A DNA stretch of 64,000 nt from Rhodothermales bacterium. GTDB taxonomy: Bacteria; Bacteroidota; Rhodothermia; Rhodothermales; VXPQ01. The stretch is taken from assembly GCA_951812335.1 (NCBI GenBank), contig OX638293.1, positions 2,377,584-2,441,583 of the forward strand, given 5' to 3'. This document shows, piece after piece, positions 24,665-33,174 of the stretch. The position numbers and the translations under genes were made by a program. Below the pieces are notes generated by a model. The model saw only the letters and a list, made by a program, of their open reading frames with translations, was not told where the DNA came from and made no database searches. Positions within the stretch are counted from its first letter, which is position 1; each line of letters begins with the position of its first letter.

Positions 24665-25834
24665 ATGTTATTCACGTATCCTGCACTGGACGATGCGGAA
24701 AAGCGGGTAGAGTACGCAACAACCGGGATACGGGCCGCTCTGCGCCGCTACATCGCTGCGGAACCGCCCTGCTGGGCGGATTTGCTGGCCCGCATGACCC
24801 GGGCGCGCGCCCTTGCCGCATCCGCCAGCGTGGCAGGCGTCCACGTGTCCGACGAGGACGCCATCGCCGCAATCGACCGGGAGGAGCCCGCGGACACGGA
24901 TCGCGACGCCTGGCGGGCCGTGGTCGGTTACCGCCAGGCGATGGAGTACATTTTCCAGCGCCACCGGAATCCCTCTTTTACCATCACGGAGGATATGCTG
25001 ATGGCGGTTCATTTCATGATCTGCCAGTCGGACAGGGAGGCGAACCCGGGTCGGTACACCCCCGGATGGGTTTGCGTGCGAAATACCAGCACCGGCGACG
25101 TGACGTACGAAGGGGTAGACCGCGACCGCCTGGAACCCTTAATGCGCGAACTGCTGGACTACGCGAACGAGGGGCAGGGCGAATCCGTCTTGCTGCGCGC
25201 GGCCATGACCCACCTGAATCTGGTGCTGCTGCACCCGTTCACGGACGGCAACGGACGGACCGCCCGATGCATGCACACCGCCGTGCTGGCGCGCGACGGC
25301 ATGGCGGCGCCTGCATTCTCTTCCATCGAAGCGTATATCGGTCGCAATCGACAGACCTATTACGACGTACTGGCGGAGGTGGGCGGCAGCGGATGGCGTC
25401 CGGAGCGTGACGTCAAACCGTGGGTGCGCTTCTGCCTGCGCGCCCATTACCGGCAGGCGCAAACGCTCCTGCGCCGTACGCGCGAAATGGAAAGAGTGCA
25501 TGCAGAACTTGCGGAACTGGTGGAAACCTGCGGGTTCCCCGACCGGACGGTGCTGGCGCTCCTTCAGGCCGCTTTTGGAATCAGGGTTCGCAATGCGTCC
25601 TACCGGGCAAGCGCGGACGTATCCCAAAGCATAGTCAGCCGCGAACTGGGCGCGCTTGTGGACGCAGAACTTCTTATCCCGGAGGGGAACAGGCGGAGCC
25701 GCTCGTATAGCGCATCGCCCATGGTGGCGGAAATCCGCCAGAGACTGCGCCTCCCCGATGAAGAGGACGATCCTTTCGCGGAGGACGGGCGGGGCGGGGC
25801 TGCCGGGGATTTGCAGGACCGTCTTTGCGATTGA
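24665..25834 (+). CDS. Fic-domain AMP-transferase-like protein with C-terminal winged helix
   Basis: A 389-residue protein. The Fic catalytic motif HPFTDGNGRTAR starts at His190. The C-terminal ~110 residues read as a winged helix-turn-helix (YRASADVSQSIVSRELGALV). Fic enzymes transfer AMP or other groups to target proteins. The usual N-terminal inhibitory motif (S/T)xxxE(G/N) would align with Ser53-Ala-Ser-Val-Ala57-Gly58, where the inhibitory Glu is Ala. The start ATG at 24665 follows the CAATTG iteron array. Repeat copy C follows 78 bp after the stop. Confidence 0.83.
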   Translation: MLFTYPALDDAEKRVEYATTGIRAALRRYIAAEPPCWADLLARMTRARALAASASVAGVHVSDEDAIAAIDREEPADTDRDAWRAVVGYRQAMEYIFQRHRNPSFTITEDMLMAVHFMICQSDREANPGRYTPGWVCVRNTSTGDVTYEGVDRDRLEPLMRELLDYANEGQGESVLLRAAMTHLNLVLLHPFTDGNGRTARCMHTAVLARDGMAAPAFSSIEAYIGRNRQTYYDVLAEVGGSGWRPERDVKPWVRFCLRAHYRQAQTLLRRTREMERVHAELAELVETCGFPDRTVLALLQAAFGIRVRNASYRASADVSQSIVSRELGALVDAELLIPEGNRRSRSYSASPMVAEIRQRLRLPDEEDDPFAEDGRGGAAGDLQDRLCD

Positions 25835-25912
25835 GATAATATTGCGTGGTTCAAGCAGATGCTCTGTCGGGGTAGTGGCGCTTCGGCCCGCTTCGACAAA
25901 TTCCGAAGCAAT

Positions 25913-26174
25913 TGAAGGATACTCTGATCAAAATCGCTTAGATCAGCGCTTCACGTTCGTGCGTAAAGGATATCATAATTGCATCGTTGAAATTAGCGAG
26001 AAACGCTGCGGATTCGGGGCAGTGCGGGCGTGAAGCGCCCTTCGGGAGGCTGCGAGAAGCACGCTGGCTGCGTCATTCCTCATTATGTGGGGCCTGCCAC
26101 ATTGCTTCGTCATTCCTTGCCAGCGCACCCCTCTCAGCCTCTGAACTTCGCGGACTTAATCAGAGTATCCTTAA
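25913..26174 (+). repeat. TIR-bounded ~260-bp element, copy C
   Basis: It begins TGAAGGATACTCTGATCA and ends TAATCAGAGTATCCTTAA. CTGATC (25924-25929) and GATCAG (25941-25946) form a side hairpin. The outer stem pairs CGCTGGC (26062-26068) with GCCAGCG (26119-26125). The inner hairpin pairs ATGTGG (26085-26090) with CCACAT (26097-26102). The CCCTTCGGG tetraloop is kept. It occupies most of the 435-bp gap between the Fic and AlbA_2 genes. Confidence 0.93.
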
Positions 26175-26182
26175 GGCGCAGG

Positions 26183-26230
26183 ATTACGACCTTGTTTCGC
26201 GTCGACTAACCCGATGAGACTCCAAGCCCA
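26183..26230 (+). repeat. Repeated leader scar
   Basis: ATTACGACCTTGTTTCGCGT then CGACTAACCCGATGAGACTC nearly duplicates 24476-24519, and the distal part resembles 19053-19085. It starts 8 bp after the end of copy C and lies 39 bp before the AlbA_2 gene start. Confidence 0.65.
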
Positions 26231-26269
26231 AACATACAGCGTTCAGTAAACACTCAGTGGGGAAAGCGC

Positions 26270-27619
26270 ATGAATGAAGACCAGAACACCGAATGGAAAG
26301 AGTCCTGGCACGATAAGTACATAGAGTGGCTGTGCGCTTTCGCTAACGCGCAGGGCGGCGTACTGGAAATTGGCCGCAACGACAAGGATCAGGTAGTGGG
26401 TCTCGACAACGCTGAACAGTTGATGAAGGATTTGCCCAACAAGCTCCGCGACCTGCTCGGAATTGTGCCCGACATTAATCTTCTGGAGGAGAAGGGGCTA
26501 TCGTACGTACAGATTGTGGTCGAACCGTATCCGGTGCCGATCAGCTACCGCGGCAAGTATCACTATCGAAGCGGCAGCACCAAGCAGGTGCTCACAGGCG
26601 CGGCTCTTGATCGCTTCCTGCTGGGCAAGACGGGGAAGCGCTGGGATGCCGCACCGGTTCCGGGCGTGGGGGTTGGCGACCTGGATGCCGGAAATTTGAC
26701 CGGATTCCGTGAACGGGCGACCCGCACCAATCGCTTGGGAAAGGATATACTCGACGAGGATAATGTCGGGCTGATTGAGAAGTTGCGTCTGGCAGAAGGT
26801 CAATATCTCAAACGAGCGGCTATCCTCCTGTTTCATCCTGATCCTGAACGCTTCTTTACCGGGGCAGCAGTCAGGATTGGCTATTTTGAGAGCGAGACCG
26901 ACCTGCGCTATCAGGACGAGATATGCGGCGATCTGTTCACGCAGGTCGATACAACGATGGACCTGTTGCTGACCAAGTACCTGAAGGCCGCCATTAGTTA
27001 CGAAGGTATCCAGCGCATTGAGACCTATCCGGTGCCGGAAGGGGCGCTGCGGGAAGCGGTGTTGAATGCTATCGTCCACCGTGATTACGCCATTCCCGCA
27101 CAGATACAAATTCGGATATACGCCGACCGGTTACAGATATGGAATCCCGGGGAATTGCCCGAGGATTGGTCGTTGGAAAAATTACTGGGCCAGCATCCTT
27201 CCCGACCCTTCAATCCGGATGTGGCGAATGCCTTTTTTCGAGCTGGAGAAATCGAAACCTGGGGGCGAGGGATTCAGCGTATCCTCGAGGCCTGTCGCGA
27301 GGCGGGTACGCCCCAGCCGGACATACAGGTGGAATCGGACGGATTATGGATCGATTTTCCGTTTTCAAAGGCTTACCGTGACAGCATTGAACCCGGTGAT
27401 GGCCCTTTCGAAGCATCGGAGGCGACTACCCAGGAAAGGATTCTCGCCTTATTGCGCGAGGATCCGGAACTCACAGGAAAAGCCCTGGCAGACCACATAG
27501 GAATCACTGCTGCTGGCGTCAGATATCATCTTGATAGTCTCAGGAAAGCAGGTCACATCCGCCATGTCGGACCGACCAAGAAGGGGCGCTGGGAGGTTAT
27601 GGATGACGACCATGTATAA
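26270..27619 (+). CDS. Schlafen AlbA_2-domain ATP-binding protein with winged helix
   Basis: A 449-residue protein. An AlbA_2 domain (TEWKESWHDKYIEWLCAFAN, GGVLEIGRNDKDQVVGL) occupies about residues 5-125. The middle carries a GHKL-type ATPase region (LREAVLNAIVHRDYAIPAQI, ETWGRGIQRILEACREAG). A C-terminal helix-turn-helix (ELTGKALADHIGITAAGVRY) follows a TTQE linker. Proteins of this type are annotated as transcriptional regulators or RecG-like and are frequent in accessory and defence islands; the function is uncertain. The gene lies between copy C and a truncated MmeI-like gene. Confidence 0.82.
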   Translation: MNEDQNTEWKESWHDKYIEWLCAFANAQGGVLEIGRNDKDQVVGLDNAEQLMKDLPNKLRDLLGIVPDINLLEEKGLSYVQIVVEPYPVPISYRGKYHYRSGSTKQVLTGAALDRFLLGKTGKRWDAAPVPGVGVGDLDAGNLTGFRERATRTNRLGKDILDEDNVGLIEKLRLAEGQYLKRAAILLFHPDPERFFTGAAVRIGYFESETDLRYQDEICGDLFTQVDTTMDLLLTKYLKAAISYEGIQRIETYPVPEGALREAVLNAIVHRDYAIPAQIQIRIYADRLQIWNPGELPEDWSLEKLLGQHPSRPFNPDVANAFFRAGEIETWGRGIQRILEACREAGTPQPDIQVESDGLWIDFPFSKAYRDSIEPGDGPFEASEATTQERILALLREDPELTGKALADHIGITAAGVRYHLDSLRKAGHIRHVGPTKKGRWEVMDDDHV

Positions 27620-27641
27620 TAGCGAAACCTCTATGAACGTA

Positions 27642-27733
27642 GAGACTACCCAAGAAACTAGCTAAGAAACTACCCAAGAAACTAGCTAAGAAAACTAGCC
27701 TATAAACTGGCCTATAAAACTATCCTATAAACA
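27642..27733 (+). repeat. Decayed 12-bp and related tandem repeats
   Basis: Units alternate GAAACTACCCAA and GAAACTAGCTAA, then drift to AAACTGGCCTAT and AAACTATCCTAT. In one frame this reads ETTQETS-stop twice, matching the TTQE linker inside the AlbA_2 protein just upstream. I infer that it is a degenerate, no longer translated copy of that linker, left by slippage or by a lost paralogue. Confidence 0.7.
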
Positions 27734-27756
27734 GAGGCGCTCCGGCCCGCTTCAAC

Positions 27757-27788
27757 ACACCCGATGAGACCCCAACAAACCCCAACGC
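27757..27788 (+). repeat. Leader sequence upstream of the MmeI-like gene
   Basis: ACCCGATGAGACCCCAACAA is the same core found at 24509, 26208 and, more weakly, 19058. Here it sits directly ahead of the longest surviving MmeI-like gene, which suggests it is that gene's native leader. Confidence 0.6.
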
Positions 27789-28442
27789 ATGCGCCTGTCC
27801 TGGAATGAAATACGCTCCCGCGCGGCGGAATTCGCCCGCAAGTGGGAAGGGGCGGGCTACGAAAAGGGCGAAACGCAACTTTTCTACCGGGACTTCTTCG
27901 ACGTATTCGGGATGTCCGTGCGGCGGGTGGCGACGTTCGAGGAGCCCGTGAAACTTCTGGGCGAGAAGCGCGGCTTCATCGACCTCTTCTGGAAAGGCGT
28001 CCTGCTCGTGGAGCAGAAAAGCGCGGGGCGCGACCTCGGGAAGGCCAAAACGCAGGCCCTCTCCTACTTCCCCGGCCTCAAGGATACCGATCTGCCGCGC
28101 TATATCCTGCTGAGCGATTTCCAGACGTTCGAACTCTACGATCTGGACGAAGACGAGCAGGTATCCTTTGCGCTCGAAGACCTGCCCGCGCATGTGGAAA
28201 AATTCGGTTTCATCCTCGGCGTGCAGAAGCGCTCGTTCAAGGATCAGGACCCGGTCAACATCGAGGCCGCCGAGCGGGTGGGCAAACTCCACGACGCGCT
28301 CGAAGCCTCCGGCTACAAGGGACACGATCTGGAGCAGTTCCTGGTCCGCATCGTTTTCTGCCTCTTCGCAGACGATACCGGCATCTTCGAACCCCGGGAC
28401 ATCTTCCTCGATCTGCTGGAAAACGCTACGCCCAGGCGATGA
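27789..28442 (+). pseudogene. Truncated MmeI-like type IIL restriction-modification enzyme (N-terminus only)
   Basis: 217 codons match the N-terminal nuclease region of MmeI-family fused endonuclease-methyltransferases: QLFYRDFFDVFGMSVRRVAT, EKRGFIDLFWKGVLLVEQKS, GLKDTDLPRYILLSDFQTF and LVRIVFCLFADDTGIFEPRD. The D...EQK nuclease-type core is present. Full enzymes are about 900-1000 residues; the methyltransferase and target-recognition domains are missing. The homology ends near 28430, where an oppositely oriented truncated gene begins, marking a deletion junction. Probably non-functional. Confidence 0.85.
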
Positions 28443-28678
28443 CGGTTTTCAACCCCCGGATGGCGCCGGTTTTCCCTGTTCGCGATATACCAGGTAAACG
28501 CAGCCGAGAGACCGGTGTACGCGAATACGTCCGTATCGAGCACGCCCGGCGCATTGTGCTTGACGCCCCCGGCCCCGGACACCGTAAAATCGACCCCGTG
28601 CAGCAGAGGCGGCTCCTGGCCCTGCGCACAGGGAACCGCCAGAAACAGCAACAAAGACAATACGAACACGCGCTTCAT
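28434..28678 (-). pseudogene. Truncated exported protein gene
   Basis: From the ATG at 28678 the product has a clear signal peptide (RVFVLSLLLFLAVPCAQGQ) and about 60 residues of mature protein (HGVDFTVSGAGGVKHNAPGV) resembling the start of an outer-membrane beta-barrel. After about 28434 the frame runs antisense through the MmeI-like fragment and loses protein character. The true 3' part has been lost. Confidence 0.6.
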
Positions 28679-28720
28679 GAGTCCGGGGCGGATTCGACGG
28701 CTTGGGCACGGACGAAAATA

Positions 28721-28798
28721 TAGGATACTCCGAGTACGTCCGCAAAGATCAGAGGCTGAGAGGCGCGCGCTGGCAAGGAATGACGAAACAGTGTGGCG
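28721..28798 (-). repeat. Partial element, copy H
   Basis: TAGGATACTCCGAGTACGTC begins a minus-oriented copy whose sequence runs as far as the inner hairpin (GGAATGACGAAACAGTGTGG) and then ends. The right half is missing. It lies between the truncated exported gene and the thiolase stop codon. Confidence 0.85.
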
Positions 28799-28814
28799 GC
28801 CGGAAGTTTTGCCC

Positions 28815-30005
28815 CTACGCCGCTTCCAGCGCCACAGCCGTCCCCCCTCCCATCCCGTGGCAGATGGCGGCCATTCCGGTCCGTTCGCCCCGCCGGCGCA
28901 GAGCGTGCAGCAATGTGGTCACGATACGCGCGCCGGAAGCCCCGATGGGATGGCCGAGCGCCACAGCCCCGCCCTGCACGTTGATCCGCTCCAGGGGAAT
29001 GTCCAGCATCCGCCCGAAAAGCAGGTTGTTGAGCGCAAACGCCTCGTTGTTTTCGAACAGGTCCACCTCCGAAAGCGCCAGGCCCGACCTTTCGAGCACG
29101 CGCCGCACGGCGGGAACGGGCGCCTCGGGAAACCGCCACGATACGCCCGCCGACCAAGCCGAATCGATCCATCGGGCCATGGGCGCAAGCCCGTGCGCGG
29201 CCACGGCCTCGCCCGAAGCGATCACCAGCGCCGAGGCGCCGTCGCTGATCTGGCTGCTGTTGCCCGCCGTAAACACCCCGTCCTTTCGGAACGCCGGGCG
29301 TAGCGAAGCCAGTTTCTCCACCGACGTATCCGGGCGAATCCCCTCGTCCGCATCCACGACCACGGGCTTTCCCTTGACGAGGCGCTCCACGGGAACGATC
29401 TCCTCCGCAAAGAACCCCTGCTCGCGGGCCTCCGCAGCGCGCCGGTGCGAAAGTACGGCCATTTCGTCCAGTTCGCCGCGCGTGACGCCGTGCTCCGCCG
29501 CAAGCCGTTCCGCCTGCTCGCCCATCGCCTCCCCGCTCAGGGGGTCCGTCAGGCCGTCGCGCAGCATCAGATCGACCATCGGTTCGCCCCCGGCGGGCAG
29601 CAGGCCGTAGCCCCAGCGTGCGCGGGACGACAGGAAAAACCCCGCCCCGGACATCGACTCGACGCCGCCGCACAACACAATATCCGCGGCGCCCGCCTTG
29701 ATGAACGCTGCCGCCGTCATCAGGCTCATCATGCCGGAAGAACATACCATGTCGAGGGCGAACCCGTCCACGGAATCCGATATGCCGGCCTGCGCGGCCG
29801 CCTGGCGCGGAACGAGTTGCCCGTGCCCGGCTCTCAGTACATTGCCGAACGCATAGAAATCCAGCGCCTCTCCGGGGACCTGCGCCCGCTCGAGCGCAGC
29901 CCGCATTGCATACGCAGCCAGATCGGCCGGGGAACGATCCTTCAGCGCCCCCCCGAAACGCCCGATGGGCGTACGCACCGCAGAAACGACATATACGTCA
30001 CGCAT
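28815..30005 (-). CDS. Thiolase-family acetyl-CoA acyltransferase
   Basis: A 396-residue protein. It has the nucleophilic Cys88 in ALDMVCSSGMMSLM, the GHPIGASGAR His motif and a C-terminal active-site loop CHGMGGGTAVALE, slightly different from the usual CGGGG form. It condenses or cleaves acyl-CoA (beta-oxidation or ketone-body type reactions). The ATG at 30005 overlaps the outer end of repeat copy I, so its upstream region has been replaced by repeat sequence. No beta-oxidation partner is adjacent. Confidence 0.87.
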   Translation of the reverse strand: MRDVYVVSAVRTPIGRFGGALKDRSPADLAAYAMRAALERAQVPGEALDFYAFGNVLRAGHGQLVPRQAAAQAGISDSVDGFALDMVCSSGMMSLMTAAAFIKAGAADIVLCGGVESMSGAGFFLSSRARWGYGLLPAGGEPMVDLMLRDGLTDPLSGEAMGEQAERLAAEHGVTRGELDEMAVLSHRRAAEAREQGFFAEEIVPVERLVKGKPVVVDADEGIRPDTSVEKLASLRPAFRKDGVFTAGNSSQISDGASALVIASGEAVAAHGLAPMARWIDSAWSAGVSWRFPEAPVPAVRRVLERSGLALSEVDLFENNEAFALNNLLFGRMLDIPLERINVQGGAVALGHPIGASGARIVTTLLHALRRRGERTGMAAICHGMGGGTAVALEAA

Positions 30006-30081
30006 GGGATACGCTGATTACGTCCGCAAAGCTCAGAGGCTGAGAGGGGTGCGCGAAGCGGTTTCGATCAGAGTATCCCAT
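30004..30081 (-). repeat. Internally deleted element, copy I (about 78 bp)
   Basis: It starts ATGGGATACGCTGATTACGT and ends GATCAGAGTATCCCAT. The outermost 9 bp (ATGGGATAC / GTATCCCAT) are a perfect inverted repeat even though they differ from the family consensus. The middle ~180 bp, including the inner hairpin, is gone. It lies between the thiolase start and the stop of the LRR-cytochrome gene. Confidence 0.88.
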
Positions 30082-30086
30082 ATTCC

Positions 30087-31589
30087 TCATGGAGCGCTTG
30101 TAGTGTCCTCATCCACAGAAGGCAGCACCCAACCCAGTACTATTTCCGTGTCGGGCAAGGCCTGCTTCAATCTTTCGACGCCATCGGGCGTCACCTGGGT
30201 TTCCCATAGATAGAGCGAACGCAGCGAGGGCAGCGCGCTCAAGTGCTGTAGCCCGCTGTCGCTCACACTGGTGTCATAGAGATTCAGATATTCAAGATAC
30301 TGTAGCCCGGGCAGATGGACGAGAGCCTCGTCCGAGACGGAGGTGCTTTCCAGATGCAGGCGGGTCAGGTGCGGCAGCGTAGTCAGGACCGCCAGCGCGG
30401 AATCGCCGACCGCAGTGCGCCCCAGATGCAGCCACGCCACCTGCGATGCGATAAGGCCCAGGGCTGCGATCTGCTCGGCGTTCAGACAGTCGCTCGCCGA
30501 AGCGCACCGGACCTGTAGGAAAGGCTCGTTTTCCCCGAGGGAAGTCACCGCCATACCGGCGGCCCGCGCCGCCTGGATGGCTGTCGAATCCGCAGCGGCG
30601 ATCTCCAGAGCGAATATCCCTGTCTCGCGTTCGGACAGCTCCAGTCCTGCAAAGATTTGCTCCACCAGGGGGGACGGCGTAACCTCGGCGACCTTCTGAT
30701 CGAAGGAGGCGCCCTCGTCGATCCACCACCGGATCAACGCCGCCTCGGCAACAGTGAGCGGGTCCTTGCCTTCGGGCGGCATATGACCTTCATGATCGGG
30801 AGGAAGCAGGATCCGCCGCATGATTTCGCTTTCGGAGGAGCGCCCCGCAACAAGAACAGGTCCGTCGCCCCCTCCTTTTTCAATGCCTTCCGGCGTATCC
30901 AGCGCAAGCTGCCCCCGCTGCTGGCCCGCATTGTGACAGCTGATGCACCGGCTGTCGAGAATGGGTTGGACAAGATCGGAATAAACCTCTGCGTCTTCGG
31001 CCGTAGCCATGCGAACCGCCCAGCCCTGCGCAGGCGAACCCAGACCCAGCATGCTTCTGAATGTCTGGGGCATGTAGCGCGTCAGGTATCCGGAGCCGTG
31101 CGTAAGCACGCTACCCAGGTGCCCGCCGACCATCACGAAACTGCACAGAACAACCAGCACGCCGGCATACACGCGGTAGATCGTCGTTCCGGGTTGGCCG
31201 TCAAGCAGGCGGACGCCGTAGGCTACAAAGGAAAGGATCGCGATCGCGATCCCCAGACGCTTATGCCAGAAGAGCGTGTCCGCTTCGTAGCCCGGGGCCA
31301 TCTCCAGATAAAGACCGGCAAGGACCGCCGCCACGGCCCCCGCAGCGCCCGCCAGCAAGAGCAGCTTTATCGTGGAAGAAAAATGTTCAATGCGGAATAC
31401 CCGAGCAAGCGCTTCCAGTAGGACCGCCAAAAGAAGCAGTCCGATCGGAAAATGCACGACCATCGAATGAAAGCGCCCGATGAACAGGGCTGCGTTCGGC
31501 GGATTGGCAGGGTCGATAAAAACCCTAAAGAGCAGGCCGAGCCCAATGATTCCAAACGGGGCGATCCGCCAATACGCAGATTTTTTCAT
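30087..31589 (-). CDS. Membrane c-type cytochrome with C-terminal leucine-rich repeats
   Basis: 500 residues. About four or five N-terminal membrane helices (FHSMVVHFPIGLLLLAVLLE onward) resemble a DUF2231-like membrane module. A planctomycete-type cytochrome c site (CISCH, near residue 219) follows with the family's MPPEGKDPLTVAEAALIRWW. The C-terminal ~160 residues are leucine-rich repeats (LTRLHLESTSVSDEALVHL, LEYLNLYDTSVSDSGLQHL). It is last in a likely operon with the DUF1501 and PSCyt1/DUF1553 genes. Its TGA stop is 6 bp from copy I. Confidence 0.85.
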   Translation of the reverse strand: MKKSAYWRIAPFGIIGLGLLFRVFIDPANPPNAALFIGRFHSMVVHFPIGLLLLAVLLEALARVFRIEHFSSTIKLLLLAGAAGAVAAVLAGLYLEMAPGYEADTLFWHKRLGIAIAILSFVAYGVRLLDGQPGTTIYRVYAGVLVVLCSFVMVGGHLGSVLTHGSGYLTRYMPQTFRSMLGLGSPAQGWAVRMATAEDAEVYSDLVQPILDSRCISCHNAGQQRGQLALDTPEGIEKGGGDGPVLVAGRSSESEIMRRILLPPDHEGHMPPEGKDPLTVAEAALIRWWIDEGASFDQKVAEVTPSPLVEQIFAGLELSERETGIFALEIAAADSTAIQAARAAGMAVTSLGENEPFLQVRCASASDCLNAEQIAALGLIASQVAWLHLGRTAVGDSALAVLTTLPHLTRLHLESTSVSDEALVHLPGLQYLEYLNLYDTSVSDSGLQHLSALPSLRSLYLWETQVTPDGVERLKQALPDTEIVLGWVLPSVDEDTTSAP

Positions 31590-31672
31590 CGGGTCATGAT
31601 TTGTGCTACCGCAAGTTCGGGCAACCCGTCAGGTCGACCGGCGCCCCTGAAAAAAATACGCGCGGCGTTCGA

Positions 31673-33130
31673 TCATGTCAGAATAGCCCGGACCACATGC
31701 CCGTGCACGTCCGTCAGGCGATAGCGCCGGCCCTGATGCCGGAAGGTAAACCGTTCGTGGTCGATGCCCAGAAGGTGCAGCAGGGTCGCCTGGAAGTCAT
31801 GCACATGCACCGGATCGCGTGCAATGTTGTACCCGAACTCGTCGGTCTGACCGAATGAAAAACCCTTTTTGACGCCGCCCCCGGCCATCCAGATGGTAAA
31901 GCACCGCGGATGGTGGTCCCGACCGTAATTGTCCTCCTTAAGCTTGCCCTGGGAATAGTTGGTGCGCCCGAACTCGCCGCCCCAGATAACCAAGGTGTCG
32001 TCGAGCAGGCCGCGTTGTTTAAGGTCCATCACCAGGGCTGCCGAGGGTTGATCCGTGTCTTTGGCCAGTACGCTGATTTCGCGGGGGAGGTTGGCGTGCT
32101 GATCCCATCCCTGGTGGTAGAGCTGGATAAAGCGCACGTCGCGCTCGGCCAGACGACGCGCCAGGAGGCAATTGGCCGCAAACGTTCCGGGTATGCGGGC
32201 CGCTTCGCCGTAGAGATCGAACACATAGTCGGGCTCCTCGGAAACATCCATCGTGACGGGTACCGAAGTCTGCATCCGGTAGGCCATTTCGTATTGGGCG
32301 ATCCGCGAGTTGATCTCCGGGTCCATCACACGTTCATGCTGGCGCTGGTGCAATTCCCGCAGATAGTCGAGCATGCGGCGCCGGGTGGGTTGCTTTACGC
32401 CGGGCGGGTTGTTCAGATACAACACCGGATCCTTTCCTGATCGAAACTGCACGCCCTGGTGCAGCGAAGGCAGAAAGCCATTTCCCCAGAGACGGGAATA
32501 CAAGGGCTGGTCGAAGTCGTTGCTGCGCGAAAGCAGCACGCAGAAAGTAGGCAGGTTGTCGTTTTCGGACCCGAGGCCGTAGCTCAGCCAGGAGCCGATG
32601 GACGGGCGGCCTGTCTGCTGCGATCCCGTCTGGAAAAACGTGATGGCGGGGTCGTGGTTGATGGCCTCCGTATACATCGAGTTGATAAAACAGAGTTCGT
32701 CGACGATCTGAGAGGTGTACGGCAGCAACTCGCTGACCAGGCGGCCGCTCTTGCCATAGGAAGAAAAACTGAATCGCGAGCCCGCCAGGGGAAAAGATTT
32801 CTGATGAGCGGTCATGCCTGTGAGACGCTGCCCCTTGCGCACCGACTCGGGAAGCTGCTCGCCATTCATCCGGGCCAACGTCGGCTTGTAATCGAACAAA
32901 TCGAGATGGGAAGGGCCTCCGCTTTGAAACAGGTAAATGACCCGCCGGACCCTGGGCGTGAAGTGGGGTTTAGCCAGAATCCCCCCCATGGGATCGTCCG
33001 GAGCAGGACCCGCCATCGCGGACCAGGGATTCAGCATGCTCGCCAAGGCGGCCGAGCCGATGCCCAGGCTCGTGCGGGACAAAAAATGCCGCCGCGTGCA
33101 GTTGTATTTCAGGTCGCAAAGTTCGTTCAT
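31673..33130 (-). CDS. DUF1501 family protein with Tat-like signal
   Basis: 485 residues. The N-terminus TRRHFLSRTSLGIGSAALAS carries a twin-arginine-type signal. The body has the DUF1501 hallmarks: FLFQSGGPSHLDLFDYKP-like YLFQSGGPSHLDLFDYKPTL, WDQHANLPREI and WGGEFGRTNYSQG. The family belongs to the alkaline-phosphatase/sulfatase superfamily, but its reaction is not established. It is usually encoded beside PSCyt1/DUF1549/DUF1553 proteins, as here (45 bp after that gene's stop), and the two probably act together on a secreted or surface substrate. Confidence 0.87.
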   Translation of the reverse strand: MNELCDLKYNCTRRHFLSRTSLGIGSAALASMLNPWSAMAGPAPDDPMGGILAKPHFTPRVRRVIYLFQSGGPSHLDLFDYKPTLARMNGEQLPESVRKGQRLTGMTAHQKSFPLAGSRFSFSSYGKSGRLVSELLPYTSQIVDELCFINSMYTEAINHDPAITFFQTGSQQTGRPSIGSWLSYGLGSENDNLPTFCVLLSRSNDFDQPLYSRLWGNGFLPSLHQGVQFRSGKDPVLYLNNPPGVKQPTRRRMLDYLRELHQRQHERVMDPEINSRIAQYEMAYRMQTSVPVTMDVSEEPDYVFDLYGEAARIPGTFAANCLLARRLAERDVRFIQLYHQGWDQHANLPREISVLAKDTDQPSAALVMDLKQRGLLDDTLVIWGGEFGRTNYSQGKLKEDNYGRDHHPRCFTIWMAGGGVKKGFSFGQTDEFGYNIARDPVHVHDFQATLLHLLGIDHERFTFRHQGRRYRLTDVHGHVVRAILT

Positions 33131-33174
33131 GGCAACAGAGAAAGGATGCAGCCGCGGGGATCGGCCGTCAGTCC

